DNA of 16,668 bases, from the NCBI GenBank assembly GCA_964532175.1, contig CAZHGP010000029.1, positions 1 through 16,668 on the forward strand. Direction: 5' to 3'. Shown here piece by piece: positions 1 through 7,462 of this stretch. A program made the position numbers and the translations under genes. Each line of letters begins with the position of its first letter. Position 1 is the stretch's first letter. The stretch comes from JAVZCJ01 sp964532175 (GTDB taxonomy: Archaea; Thermoproteota; Nitrososphaeria_A; Caldarchaeales; JAVZCJ01). A model generated the notes under the pieces. That model saw nothing but the letters and a program-made list of their open reading frames with translations. It did not search any database and was not told the DNA's origin.

Positions 1-2
1 AA

Positions 3-50
3 ACTTCAATTAAAATTTGGAAAATATTAAATGAAGAATATAAAAGATGA
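3..50 (+). CDS. Possible C-terminal end of a gene entering from the left
   Basis: One forward frame is open from the window edge to a TGA at 48-50 and encodes fifteen residues ending in NEEYKR. The composition looks protein-like, and a weak AT-rich inverted repeat followed by a T run lies just downstream (80-101). Only a few codons are visible, so neither the family nor the reality of the gene can be established. Another forward frame ends at 30 and cannot be excluded. Confidence 0.2.
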   Translation, partial: TSIKIWKILNEEYKR

Positions 51-79
51 AATATATTCTATTATAATTATAATATGAG

Positions 80-101
80 ATATTTTAAAAATATTTTTTT
101 T
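80..101 (+). terminator. Weak inverted repeat plus T run, possible terminator
   Basis: An AT-only inverted repeat (ATATT-TTAAA-AATAT, 80-94) runs into eight consecutive T residues (94-101). This would suit U-rich archaeal termination of a forward transcript entering from the left. It lies at the 3' end of the leftward DUF72 gene, so the two genes would be convergent. A perfect 16-bp AT palindrome lies at 60-75. In such AT-rich DNA these patterns arise easily by chance. Confidence 0.25.
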
Positions 102-1281
102 AAAATTTAAATTCCCATTCTCCTATATTAGATAATATTTTTCTTAAAATTTTTTCTGCTTTTTCTTTAGGTAATAAAAAGAAGAATTTTCCTATATGTT
201 TACAAAACATTTTTGATTGTGAAACTCTACTCCAATCAGCACAATCATGAAGTATAATTTTTTTATTAAGATCTATAGTAATGTGATATTCCTTTACTAA
301 AGCTTCTATCAAATCATTTTCCATATGTATTATTTTAACATCTTTATTCATTATCTCGCTTGTTTTTCTTATTCTAGCTTTATCTATTAATACTCCTAAT
401 AATTCATTAAATTCCATCTTCTCTAAATCTTCTTTAGAAAAAGCAGAAGTAAAAGAAGTTATTTTAGGCGCATAAATTTCTTCCTTTTTAATTTCTAAAT
501 ATTTATCTAATTTTTCTTTTATTTCTTTTTGTTTATTTGTTGAAGCATTTAGCATTTCTAACATTTGTAAACAATTATGAACAGCATATCCATGAAAATG
601 ATTATTAAAAAAGCCAAATATTTCCTTGACTTTTCCTTGTATATCTTTTATTTTTGGAACCCAATCTTTCAATTCTTCTTCTTTATAATGATAATTATAC
701 CATGGCTTTTTCCCTCTTCCATGCCATCTAATATAAGTAAAATCTGTAGTAATTTTTACTATAGAAGGTAAAAGAGGTTCATCTACAATAGTATAAGCAA
801 TATCATAATCGCTTAGAATTTTAAAAACTTCTTCTTTTAACCATTTTTCATTTCTAAATTCTATAGCATATCTAAATTCATTAGGTAATATTTTAAGAAA
901 TTTCTCAAATTTATCTAAATTTAAATCAAGCTTTGGAGGAAGTTGAAAAAGTAAGCAACCCAATTTTTCAGTTTTTTGAAGAGGCTTCATTAAATCAAAA
1001 AATTTTAATAAATCTTCTTCAATTCCTTGATTTATATCCAATTTCTTTTTATGGGTTATAATTTTAGGAATTTTTGCAGTAAAAATAAAATCTTCTCTTG
1101 TATAATTAATAAGATATTTAATAACTTTTTCAGAAGGATAAGAATAGAAAGTAGAATCTATTTCTGCAGTATCAAATATTGAACTATATTTTAAAAGCTT
1201 ATTTTCACTATCATTTTCATATAAAATCCCAATCCAATCTTTATAACTCCAACCAGAAGTACCTAATAAAATTCTAGTCAT
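100..1281 (-). CDS. DUF72 (YecE-like) protein with C-terminal SWIM-like zinc motif
   Basis: The protein has 393 residues. Residues 1-246 form a DUF72 domain, a TIM-barrel-like fold of unknown reaction. Typical blocks are visible: GTSGWSYKDW near the N-terminus, E40-IDSTFY, F112-QLPP, the AIEFRN block near 139-144, IRWHGRG near 184-190, and FFNNHFHGYAVHN at 224-236. DUF72 proteins are usually about 240-280 residues, so roughly 145 residues are extra. The extension holds a charged linker and H345-x-C347 ... C360-x-H362, which matches the spacing of a SWIM zinc-binding motif (CxC...CxH) with the first Cys replaced by His. SWIM motifs often mediate nucleic-acid or protein binding, so this tail may confer binding; that is inference. 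The ATG start has no Shine-Dalgarno sequence and lies about 30 bases from a TATA-like motif, suggesting a short-leader mRNA. Divergent from the MBL nuclease gene. Confidence 0.85.
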   Translation of the reverse strand: MTRILLGTSGWSYKDWIGILYENDSENKLLKYSSIFDTAEIDSTFYSYPSEKVIKYLINYTREDFIFTAKIPKIITHKKKLDINQGIEEDLLKFFDLMKPLQKTEKLGCLLFQLPPKLDLNLDKFEKFLKILPNEFRYAIEFRNEKWLKEEVFKILSDYDIAYTIVDEPLLPSIVKITTDFTYIRWHGRGKKPWYNYHYKEEELKDWVPKIKDIQGKVKEIFGFFNNHFHGYAVHNCLQMLEMLNASTNKQKEIKEKLDKYLEIKKEEIYAPKITSFTSAFSKEDLEKMEFNELLGVLIDKARIRKTSEIMNKDVKIIHMENDLIEALVKEYHITIDLNKKIILHDCADWSRVSQSKMFCKHIGKFFFLLPKEKAEKILRKILSNIGEWEFKF

Positions 1282-1310
1282 AAATAATACTTAATAAAAT
1301 AAGCTATTCT

Positions 1311-1322
1311 AGCATTTATACA
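1311..1322 (-). promoter_or_regulatory. TATA-like box for the DUF72 gene
   Basis: On the reverse strand the sequence reads TGTATAAATG about 30 bases upstream of the ATG at 1281. This would put the transcription start near 1290 and leave a leader of about ten bases, in line with the absence of a ribosome binding site. Two tandem CATTTTAA words (1321-1328 and 1331-1338, ten bases apart) lie just upstream. The whole spacer is AT-rich, so confidence is modest. Confidence 0.35.
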
Positions 1323-1350
1323 TTTTAACCCATTTTAAATTAAATTGTCT

Positions 1351-1360
1351 TTTTATATTA
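1351..1360 (+). promoter_or_regulatory. TATA-like box for the MBL nuclease gene
   Basis: TTTTATATTA lies about 80 bases before the TTG start at 1438, predicting a start site near 1382 and a leader of about 55 bases. An alternative AT box (AATATAAAAA, 1413-1422) would give an almost leaderless transcript. The sequence alone does not decide between them. Confidence 0.35.
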
Positions 1361-1437
1361 AAAAGTTTTTAAAAATGAAAGTTTATTAAATTAAATAAAA
1401 TTTAAGTTTAAGAATATAAAAATAAGTTGAGAAAACA

Positions 1438-2406
1438 TTGAATATTATCTATAATTCAGGCTTGATTATAAAAAATAAAGAATATGCTATAGGTTTTGAT
1501 TTAAAGAAGAAAAATGATTATGATTTTGATTATATATTTATAAGTCATGCTCATAGTGATCATATTCAAGCAGTTAAGAAGAATAAATGTTACATGACAG
1601 AAGAAACGCGTAGATTAGCTGAAACCTATATTGGATGGATATGGAATTATAATAAAATAAAAATTGGAGAAAAAATAAAAATAAACGATAAAGTAAAAAT
1701 TAAAATATTTGATGCAGGGCATATTCTTGGTTCTTCACAATTTCTTATAGAAACACCTGAAGAAACAATTTTGTATACAGGAGATATAAATATTTATGAT
1801 ACAATGATAAGCAAAGGTGCTGAAATAGTTAAAACAGATACTTTAATAATAGATTCTACTTATGGAAATAAAGAATATATTTTTCCAAATAGAGAAATCA
1901 TATATGCAAAAATAATTAATTGGATTAAAAAAATTATTAATAATGGAGCTATACCTGCTTTTAATGCTTATCCTGTTGGAAAATCTCAAGAAATAATTTC
2001 TTTAATAAATGAATGTATGAATATTCCTATAGTAGCTAGTAAACATGTTTTTGAAGCTTCAAAAATATATAAAAATTTTCTTAAAAAAATTGATTGTATA
2101 AATATTTCTTCTAAAGAAGGGAAAGAAATATTAAATAATGGAGAAGCAATTCTTATAAGCGAGAGAAAAATTAATCCTAATATTAATAGGAAAATTTTTT
2201 GGGCAAAAGTAACAGGATGGGCTTTAAAATATAAATTTAAAACATATGATGAATCTTTTCCATTAAGTGGCCATTCAGATTATAAAGGATTATTGTATTA
2301 TATAGAAAATGCTAAACCTAAAAAAATCTATACAATTTATGGTTATAGTGATTATTTTTCACGCATTTTAAATAAATTAGGATATTTTGCTAAATCAATT
2401 TATTGA
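1438..2406 (+). CDS. MBL-fold beta-CASP nuclease (ligase-associated exonuclease type)
   Basis: The 322-residue protein carries the metallo-beta-lactamase metal-binding motifs H37-A-H39-S-D41-H42, the DAGH motif ending at H95, T114-G-D116, and D139 in DSTYG. Late blocks are VTGWALKYK (near 258-266) and PLSGHSDYKGLL (H279), followed by IYTIYG. The late blocks resemble the bacterial ligase-associated MBL exonucleases and COG1236-type beta-CASP nucleases, which act on DNA or RNA ends. The length matches the short exonuclease-like subgroup; no KH domains are present, unlike archaeal CPSF-type RNases, which are much longer. The start is a TTG at 1438 preceded only by a weak purine stretch (GTTGAGAAAA); no ATG lies near the conserved N-terminus. 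Its 3' end overlaps the convergent regulator gene by seven bases. Substrate (DNA or RNA) is not determined. Confidence 0.85.
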   Translation: MNIIYNSGLIIKNKEYAIGFDLKKKNDYDFDYIFISHAHSDHIQAVKKNKCYMTEETRRLAETYIGWIWNYNKIKIGEKIKINDKVKIKIFDAGHILGSSQFLIETPEETILYTGDINIYDTMISKGAEIVKTDTLIIDSTYGNKEYIFPNREIIYAKIINWIKKIINNGAIPAFNAYPVGKSQEIISLINECMNIPIVASKHVFEASKIYKNFLKKIDCINISSKEGKEILNNGEAILISERKINPNINRKIFWAKVTGWALKYKFKTYDESFPLSGHSDYKGLLYYIENAKPKKIYTIYGYSDYFSRILNKLGYFAKSIY

Positions 2407-2810
2407 GATAGCTTTTGTATTTTAACATTTTTTACAATTTTCTCTTTTATTATTCTTTCTTTAATTTTTTCTATAGTCATTTTACATTTAGATATATCAG
2501 CTATTGCATGCCATTCAGCTAATTCTCCTCTTCTTAATGTTCTAGATTCTGAAGAAAGCAAATCAACTCCACATTCTGCTAATATAGATGCAATTTTTGC
2601 AAGAGAACCAGGAGCATCTGATATTTCTATTTGAAATTCAGCTAATTTTGCTTCAGGATCTGCTATTGGAATTAATCTTACTTGTCTTTGATCAATATCA
2701 GCTATAGCCATTAAACTCATTCCTTCTCTTAAACCAATTGCTTCACGTATATTCAAGGGAATTATTACTCTCCCTCTTGCGTCTAATTGAACTAATTTAT
2801 ATATTCTCAT
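2400..2810 (-). CDS. AbrB/SpoVT-type DNA-binding protein with ACT domain
   Basis: The 136-residue protein has two clear parts. Residues 1-51 are a swapped-hairpin AbrB/SpoVT domain (LVQLDARGRVIIPLNIREAIGL, then MSLMAIAD), which binds DNA as a dimer. Residues 58-134 look like an ACT domain: FQIEISDAPGSLAKIASILAECGVDL has the beta-alpha-beta start and the D-x-PG-L turn typical of amino-acid-binding ACT folds. ACT domains commonly sense amino acids, so a small-molecule-responsive regulator is likely. The gene is divergent from hisG, with 102 bases between the two start codons, and that spacer holds a direct repeat and a palindrome. Control of the histidine operon is therefore plausible, but it is inferred from position. 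The ATG start has only a weak purine leader (GAGAAAA). Confidence 0.88.
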   Translation of the reverse strand: MRIYKLVQLDARGRVIIPLNIREAIGLREGMSLMAIADIDQRQVRLIPIADPEAKLAEFQIEISDAPGSLAKIASILAECGVDLLSSESRTLRRGELAEWHAIADISKCKMTIEKIKERIIKEKIVKNVKIQKLSQ

Positions 2811-2824
2811 TTTTTCTCGATTAA

Positions 2825-2848
2825 AAATATATAAGGGGCTTTATATAG
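2825..2848 (-). promoter_or_regulatory. TATA-like motifs for the AbrB-ACT gene
   Basis: Read on the reverse strand, CTATATAAAG (2848-2839) and CTTATATATT (2835-2826) both resemble box A elements. The first predicts a start near 2819, about nine bases before the ATG; the second would give a leaderless message. The first occupies the same bases as the forward hisG TATA box, so the two divergent promoters appear to overlap and could be mutually exclusive. Confidence 0.4.
2840..2847 (+). promoter_or_regulatory. TATA box of the histidine operon
   Basis: CTTTATATA (2839-2847 region) is a near-consensus archaeal box A and is preceded by a short G run. The predicted transcription start is close to 2870, leaving a leader of about 40 bases before the hisG TTG. 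It is the best TATA match upstream of the nine-gene operon. A 10-bp palindrome begins at the next base. Confidence 0.55.
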
Positions 2849-2873
2849 GTTTAAACCCACAATTTGCCCACAA
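2848..2873 (+). promoter_or_regulatory. Candidate operator: palindrome and direct repeat between TATA box and start
   Basis: GGTTTAAACC (2848-2857) is a perfect 10-bp palindrome directly after the TATA box. It runs into CCCACAA at 2856-2862, repeated exactly at 2867-2873, a spacing of eleven bases or one helical turn. These GC-containing words stand out in AT-rich DNA. Protein bound here would cover the predicted transcription start and could block RNA polymerase. The neighbouring AbrB-ACT protein is the obvious candidate binder, but no binding is shown by the sequence. Confidence 0.4.
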
Positions 2874-2912
2874 GAATTAAGAGGTGGAAAAGAATAATAA
2901 AAGGTGTTTATC

Positions 2913-3893
2913 TTGGCTAAAATAAGATTTGCTATACCTAAAGGTTCTCTTGAAGCTGGAACATATAAAATACTTGAAAGAGCAGGATATGAAATATCTG
3001 GGAGCGAAAGAACATATAAGCCTACTATTAATGATCCAGATATTTCAGTAAAAATACTTAGGCCACAAGAAATACCAATATTTGTTTCTGAAGGAATTAT
3101 AGATATTGGTATAACTGGTGAAGATTGGATTCTTGAAACTGAAGCAAATGTTGAAATTTTATTAAAATTAGGATATGGAAAAGTTAATATTGCGTTAATA
3201 GTTCCAAAATCTTGGAATAAAATAAATTCTTTATCAGATTTAATAACAAATTTTTATAATAAAAATAAAAACATTAGAATTTCAACAGAATATCTTAATA
3301 TAGCTTCAGATTTTATTTCAAAAAATAAAATATATAAAAAATTCTTTGGGGAGAAAAAGCCAATAATAATAACTCCTTGGTGGAAGAAAGGGAATAATAA
3401 AAATGTAACTATTCTATTATCTTTTGGAGCAACTGAAGCTAAGCCTCCTGAAGATGCTGATGCAATAATCGATGCTGTTGAAACAGGAATTACTATTGAG
3501 AAAAATAATTTAAAAATTATTGAAAAAATAATGGAATCTCAAGCAGTTTTAATAGCTAGTAAAAATTCTCTTAAAGATAATGATAAAAGAGAAAAAATTT
3601 ATGATGTATTAACACTTCTTAAAGGAGTAGTTGAAGGAAAACAAAAATTGCATATATTTGTGAATGTTAAAGAAGAAAATCTGCCTATTTTATTAAAAAA
3701 CTTGCCTGCACTTAAAAGCCCAACAATTTCAAAACTTTCAATCGAAGGCTGGTATGCTGTTAATACTGTTATAGATAAATCTTTATTTATTAAAATTCTT
3801 CCAAAAATAAGAAAATTAGCTCAAGGACTTGTTATACATGAACCAAAGCAAGTTCTTTCATTAGATGAAATAATTAAAAGAGATGAAAAATAA
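2913..3893 (+). CDS. hisG: ATP phosphoribosyltransferase, long form
   Basis: Catalyses the first step of histidine synthesis, ATP plus PRPP to phosphoribosyl-ATP. From the TTG start the protein has 326 residues. The N-terminal catalytic part shows IRFAIPKGSL, the IDIGITGEDW block and the PRPP-site region DADAIIDAVETG (near 181-192). The last ~75 residues match the HisG C-terminal regulatory domain, including the segment KLSIEGWYAVNTVI, so it is the long, histidine-feedback-inhibited form that needs no HisZ. An upstream in-frame GTG exists at 2904, but AAGGTG at 2901-2906 sits six bases before TTG 2913 and leaves GTG 2904 without a spaced ribosome binding site; TTG also gives the typical MAKIRFAIPKG start. 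First gene of the operon; the stop codon touches the hisD ATG. Confidence 0.93.
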   Translation: MAKIRFAIPKGSLEAGTYKILERAGYEISGSERTYKPTINDPDISVKILRPQEIPIFVSEGIIDIGITGEDWILETEANVEILLKLGYGKVNIALIVPKSWNKINSLSDLITNFYNKNKNIRISTEYLNIASDFISKNKIYKKFFGEKKPIIITPWWKKGNNKNVTILLSFGATEAKPPEDADAIIDAVETGITIEKNNLKIIEKIMESQAVLIASKNSLKDNDKREKIYDVLTLLKGVVEGKQKLHIFVNVKEENLPILLKNLPALKSPTISKLSIEGWYAVNTVIDKSLFIKILPKIRKLAQGLVIHEPKQVLSLDEIIKRDEK

Positions 3894-5189
3894 ATGAAAA
3901 AGAGAATTATTAAAATAATAGATTTTAAAACAGCTTTAAGAATTTTTTCAAAAAGGAAAGAAACATACATAAATAAAAAAATGATAGAATATGTTAATAA
4001 AATAGTTTCTGAAGTTAAAAAGAAAGGGGATTTTGCATTAATAAAATTTATGAAGAAAATAGATAAAGTTGATTTAGATATTAATAAAATAATTGTTAAA
4101 AAAAGCGATATTGAAAAAGCTTATGATAAAATTAGTGATGAACAAATTGAAGCTTTAAAATTTATGAAAGAAAGAATAGAAAAATTTGAAAAGAAAATCC
4201 TTGAAAATATTCATTTTAAATATATAGATTCTGAATATGGATTGGAAGTGGAATATACTTATAGGCCTATTGAAAGCATAGGTTGCTATATTCCAGGTGG
4301 AAAAGTAGCATATCCAAGTACCGTTTTTATGACCGTAATTCCTGCTAAAATTGCTGGTGTTCCTAGAATTGCATTATGTTCTCCACCTAAATGGAACAAC
4401 GAAATAAACCCTTTAATATTAGTTTCAGCTGATATATGTGGTGTAAATGAAATTTATAGGATTGGGGGAGCTCAAGCAATAGCTGCTTTAGCTTATGGTA
4501 CTCAAACAATAAAACCTGTTAATAAAATAGTTGGTCCTGGGAATATATATGTTACAATTGCAAAGATGCTTGTTTCAAAAAATGTATCAATAGATTTGCC
4601 AGCTGGACCAAGTGAAATTATGGTTTTAGCTGATGAATCAGCTAACCCTAAATATATAGCTTTAGATTTATTATCTCAAGCTGAACATGATGTTAATTCA
4701 ACTTCAATACTTGTAACAACTTCGAAGTTCTTAGCTAAAAAAGTTCTATTCGAAATAGAATCTATACTCCCATCAATAGATAATTTTGAAATCGTTAAAA
4801 AATCTATTTCTAAAAGTTATATAATTGTTTGTAAAAATATTGATGAAGCAATATTATTCATAAATAATTTTGCACCAGAACATTTGGAAATTATTTTAGA
4901 AAAACCTGAAGAAGTAATAGAACATATAGTGAATGCTGGAATAATTTTAATAGGAGAAAATACTCCTGTTCCTTTAACAGATTATTGTGTAGGAACTAAT
5001 CATGTATTACCAACAGGGGGATATGGGAAAATATATTCAGGATTATCCGTTCTAGATTATATTAAAAGATTTTATATAGTCAAATGTTCAAAAGAAAGTA
5101 TAGAAAAATTTAAATATTTTGTAAAAATTTTAGCTGAAAGTGAAAAACTTAAAAATCATTATTTAGCAATGGAAGGTAGATTGAAATGA
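3894..5189 (+). CDS. hisD: Histidinol dehydrogenase
   Basis: Catalyses the last two steps, NAD-dependent oxidation of histidinol to histidinal and then histidine. The 431-residue length is normal. Family blocks are intact: YRPIESIGCYIPGGKVAYPS, GGAQAIAALAYGT, VGPGNIYVT and DLPAGPSEIMVLAD. Zinc and catalytic residues correspond to Q262 and H265 (SQAEHD), E329-H330 (FAPEHLE), D363 (LTDYCVGTNHVLPT) and H422 near the C-terminus (KNHYLAMEGR). ATG 3894 directly follows the hisG TAA with no spacer, and the gene ends in an ATGA overlap with hisC, indicating translational coupling on both sides. Confidence 0.96.
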   Translation: MKKRIIKIIDFKTALRIFSKRKETYINKKMIEYVNKIVSEVKKKGDFALIKFMKKIDKVDLDINKIIVKKSDIEKAYDKISDEQIEALKFMKERIEKFEKKILENIHFKYIDSEYGLEVEYTYRPIESIGCYIPGGKVAYPSTVFMTVIPAKIAGVPRIALCSPPKWNNEINPLILVSADICGVNEIYRIGGAQAIAALAYGTQTIKPVNKIVGPGNIYVTIAKMLVSKNVSIDLPAGPSEIMVLADESANPKYIALDLLSQAEHDVNSTSILVTTSKFLAKKVLFEIESILPSIDNFEIVKKSISKSYIIVCKNIDEAILFINNFAPEHLEIILEKPEEVIEHIVNAGIILIGENTPVPLTDYCVGTNHVLPTGGYGKIYSGLSVLDYIKRFYIVKCSKESIEKFKYFVKILAESEKLKNHYLAMEGRLK

Positions 5190-6295
5190 AAATTTCAAAA
5201 GATGTTTTGGATATTCTTAAAAAATTGGAAAAATTAGACACATATCCTATACCTTCTTTAAGTGAAATATCACAAAAATACAATATACCTAGATCTGAAA
5301 TAATTAGATTAAATGCTAATGAAAATTTATTTATTCCAAAATCTTTATTAAAAGAAATTGCTATAGAAGCAATTAATGAAATAAACTTAAATATTTATCC
5401 AGAAAATGAACTTTATATTTCATTAAAAAATTCTATTAGCAATTATATTCAATTAAAACCTGAATATATTACTTTAGGTAATGGAAGTGATGATTTAATA
5501 AATTTGCTTATTCAAATATTTGTTAATAATAAATGTAAAGTTTTAACAATTACTCCAACTTTTTCAATGTATAAATGGTTCACTATTAGAAGAGGAGGGG
5601 AAATAATTGAAGTACCTTTAAATAAAGAAAACTTTTCTCTTAATGTTAAATTGTTTTTATCAAAAATTTCAAAAGAAACAAAAATTTGTTTCATTTGTTC
5701 ACCAAACAATCCAACTGGAAATCAATTTAAAATTGATGAAATTTTAAAAATTATAGAAGAATTTCCTGGAATAGTAGTTATTGATGAAGCATATGTAGAA
5801 TATGCAGATTATTCATTAACTAAAATGGTTGATGAATATGAAAATTTAATAATTTTAAGAACTTTTTCAAAAGCTTTTGGATTAGCTTCTATTAGATTAG
5901 GATATGCTATTTCCAATCCATATATTATAAAAATTATTAATAAATTTATTCCTCCATTCCATTTAAATTCATTTAGTTTAGCAATCGCTCTTAAAGCATT
6001 ATCACGTATTGAAATATTTGAAAAATATATTAAAGAAACTATTATAGAAAGAGATTTTCTAATTAATAATCTTAAAGAATTTAAGAATATTAAAACATTT
6101 GATTCTAAAACAAACTTTATTCTAATTAGGATTAATGATAATATTGATAAAATATTCGAACATCTTTTAAGAAAAGGAATTATTGTTAGAAATTTAAGTT
6201 ATGAAAATTTACTATCAAATTGCTTAAGAGTAACTATTGGCACAAGAGAAATGAATGAGAAATTTCTATTATCTCTTAAAGAAGTGATTAAATAA
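5186..6295 (+). CDS. hisC: Histidinol-phosphate aminotransferase
   Basis: A PLP-dependent fold-type I aminotransferase that converts imidazole-acetol phosphate and glutamate to histidinol phosphate. In the 369-residue protein the PLP lysine is K229 within RTFSKAFGLASIRLGYAI. N175 lies in CSPNNPTGN, D200 and Y203 in VVIDEAYVEY, and R348 in LRVTIGTRE binds the substrate carboxylate in this family. The early motif RLNANENLF is typical of HisC. ATG 5186 overlaps the hisD stop by four bases and has a good ribosome binding site (GGAAGGTAG at 5171-5179). Related enzymes acting on other amino acids share these motifs, but the position in the operon settles the assignment. Confidence 0.95.
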   Translation: MKISKDVLDILKKLEKLDTYPIPSLSEISQKYNIPRSEIIRLNANENLFIPKSLLKEIAIEAINEINLNIYPENELYISLKNSISNYIQLKPEYITLGNGSDDLINLLIQIFVNNKCKVLTITPTFSMYKWFTIRRGGEIIEVPLNKENFSLNVKLFLSKISKETKICFICSPNNPTGNQFKIDEILKIIEEFPGIVVIDEAYVEYADYSLTKMVDEYENLIILRTFSKAFGLASIRLGYAISNPYIIKIINKFIPPFHLNSFSLAIALKALSRIEIFEKYIKETIIERDFLINNLKEFKNIKTFDSKTNFILIRINDNIDKIFEHLLRKGIIVRNLSYENLLSNCLRVTIGTREMNEKFLLSLKEVIK

Positions 6296-7462
6296 ATGAA
6301 ATTATATGGAGAATATCTAAATTTAAAAAGTAATAATGAAAAAATTTTAATTAAGAAGAATAGCTTAAGAAAAATATCTAAAATAGATGCTATAATATTT
6401 GATTGTGATGGAGTACTTATAGATGTTAGACAATCTTATTATAAAGCAACAATAGAAACAATAAATTATATAATAAATAATTTAACAAATTCAAAAATCG
6501 ATGGTTTAGTAACAAATGAAATAATTCATTTATTTAAAAAGAGTGGAGGTTATAATAATGAATGGGATATATCTTATGCGATCACTTTATTCATAATATT
6601 GAAATTTCCAAAAGAAGTTTTAAAAGAAATATCTTTAATAGTAAATTCTAAGCTTTTTAAAGAAATATCATTATATGAACGTTTTAAAATTGTTAAAAAT
6701 AAATTGTATAAATATCAACCAATAAAAATTCCAAAATCTATAAAAAATGAATTAAAAGAATTTGCTAAAAGAATGGATTATTCAGGAATAGTTTTATTAG
6801 ATAAAATTTTAAGAAGATCGTTTAAAATAAATGAAGATATTTTAAAAAGTGTAAAAGAATTTTTATGCTATCCTGGAAATGTTAAAGAAAGCATTATTAC
6901 AAGAATATTTGAAGAAATTTTTTGTGGCCATAAGCTTTTTAGAAAAGCATATAATATTAAGCCATGCTTCTTTTTTGGAAAAGGATTAATAAATAATGAA
7001 AAATTAATAATTTCAAATAAATTATTGAATATTCTATTAAATAATGGAATAAAAATTGGAATAGTATCTGGTAGACCATATATTTTTGCAAAATATTCTT
7101 TAAAGAAAATGATTAAAAAATTTGATGAAAAATCATTAATATTTTTAGATAAAATTAAAGCTAATCGTAAAAGAGTTAAAATAAGTAAACCTAATCCATT
7201 GATGCTCTTTGAATGTACAAAAAGATTAGAACCATTCTATTTAGCATTATATGTTGGTGATTCTAATGAAGATGCTATAATGGTTAAATTAGCAAATAAA
7301 AAAGAAAATAAATTCTTATTTGCAGGTGTTTATAAGCATACTCTTATACCCAAAAAAACAATTTTAGAATTTTTGAATTTAAAAGCTGATTTAATTCTTC
7401 CATCAATTTTAGAGCTTCCATTAATAATTAATAAATTTAAAAGAAGTGATTTTAATGCGTAA
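6296..7462 (+). CDS. HAD-superfamily phosphatase, candidate histidinol-phosphate phosphatase
   Basis: All HAD catalytic motifs are present in the 388 residues: motif I IIFDCDGVLID with D36 and D38, motif II IGIVSGR with S258, the conserved lysine in SKPNP (K298), and motif III YVGDSNEDA with D322 and D326. A segment of about 220 residues between motifs I and II forms an unusually large, largely unrecognised cap, whereas subfamily I caps are commonly 60-100 residues. Near its end, FFGKGLINNEKLIISNKLL looks like the return into the core. The gene lies between hisC, whose product is histidinol phosphate, and hisB, and no other histidinol-phosphatase (HisN, PHP or HisB N-domain) is in the operon. 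That makes it the best candidate for this step, by context only. ATG 6296 abuts the hisC stop, with GAAGTGAT upstream. Confidence 0.78.
   Translation: MKLYGEYLNLKSNNEKILIKKNSLRKISKIDAIIFDCDGVLIDVRQSYYKATIETINYIINNLTNSKIDGLVTNEIIHLFKKSGGYNNEWDISYAITLFIILKFPKEVLKEISLIVNSKLFKEISLYERFKIVKNKLYKYQPIKIPKSIKNELKEFAKRMDYSGIVLLDKILRRSFKINEDILKSVKEFLCYPGNVKESIITRIFEEIFCGHKLFRKAYNIKPCFFFGKGLINNEKLIISNKLLNILLNNGIKIGIVSGRPYIFAKYSLKKMIKKFDEKSLIFLDKIKANRKRVKISKPNPLMLFECTKRLEPFYLALYVGDSNEDAIMVKLANKKENKFLFAGVYKHTLIPKKTILEFLNLKADLILPSILELPLIINKFKRSDFNA

Noticed and set aside
60..75. Perfect 16-bp AT palindrome as a protein-binding site
   Set aside because: Composed only of A and T in very AT-rich spacer DNA, where such palindromes are expected by chance; no supporting context.
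577..771. 64-codon forward frame within the DUF72 gene
   Set aside because: Antisense to a conserved domain, with Phe/Ile-rich composition typical of the reverse of AT-rich coding sequence.
1321..1340. Tandem CATTTTAA words as an operator or start of a repeat array
   Set aside because: Only two short AT-rich copies and no further units; too weak to distinguish from background.
2884..2925. Thirteen-codon frame from GTG overlapping the hisG start, as a possible attenuator leader peptide
   Set aside because: It contains no histidine codons, so it cannot act as a histidine attenuator, and its only SD-like bases overlap the start codon itself.
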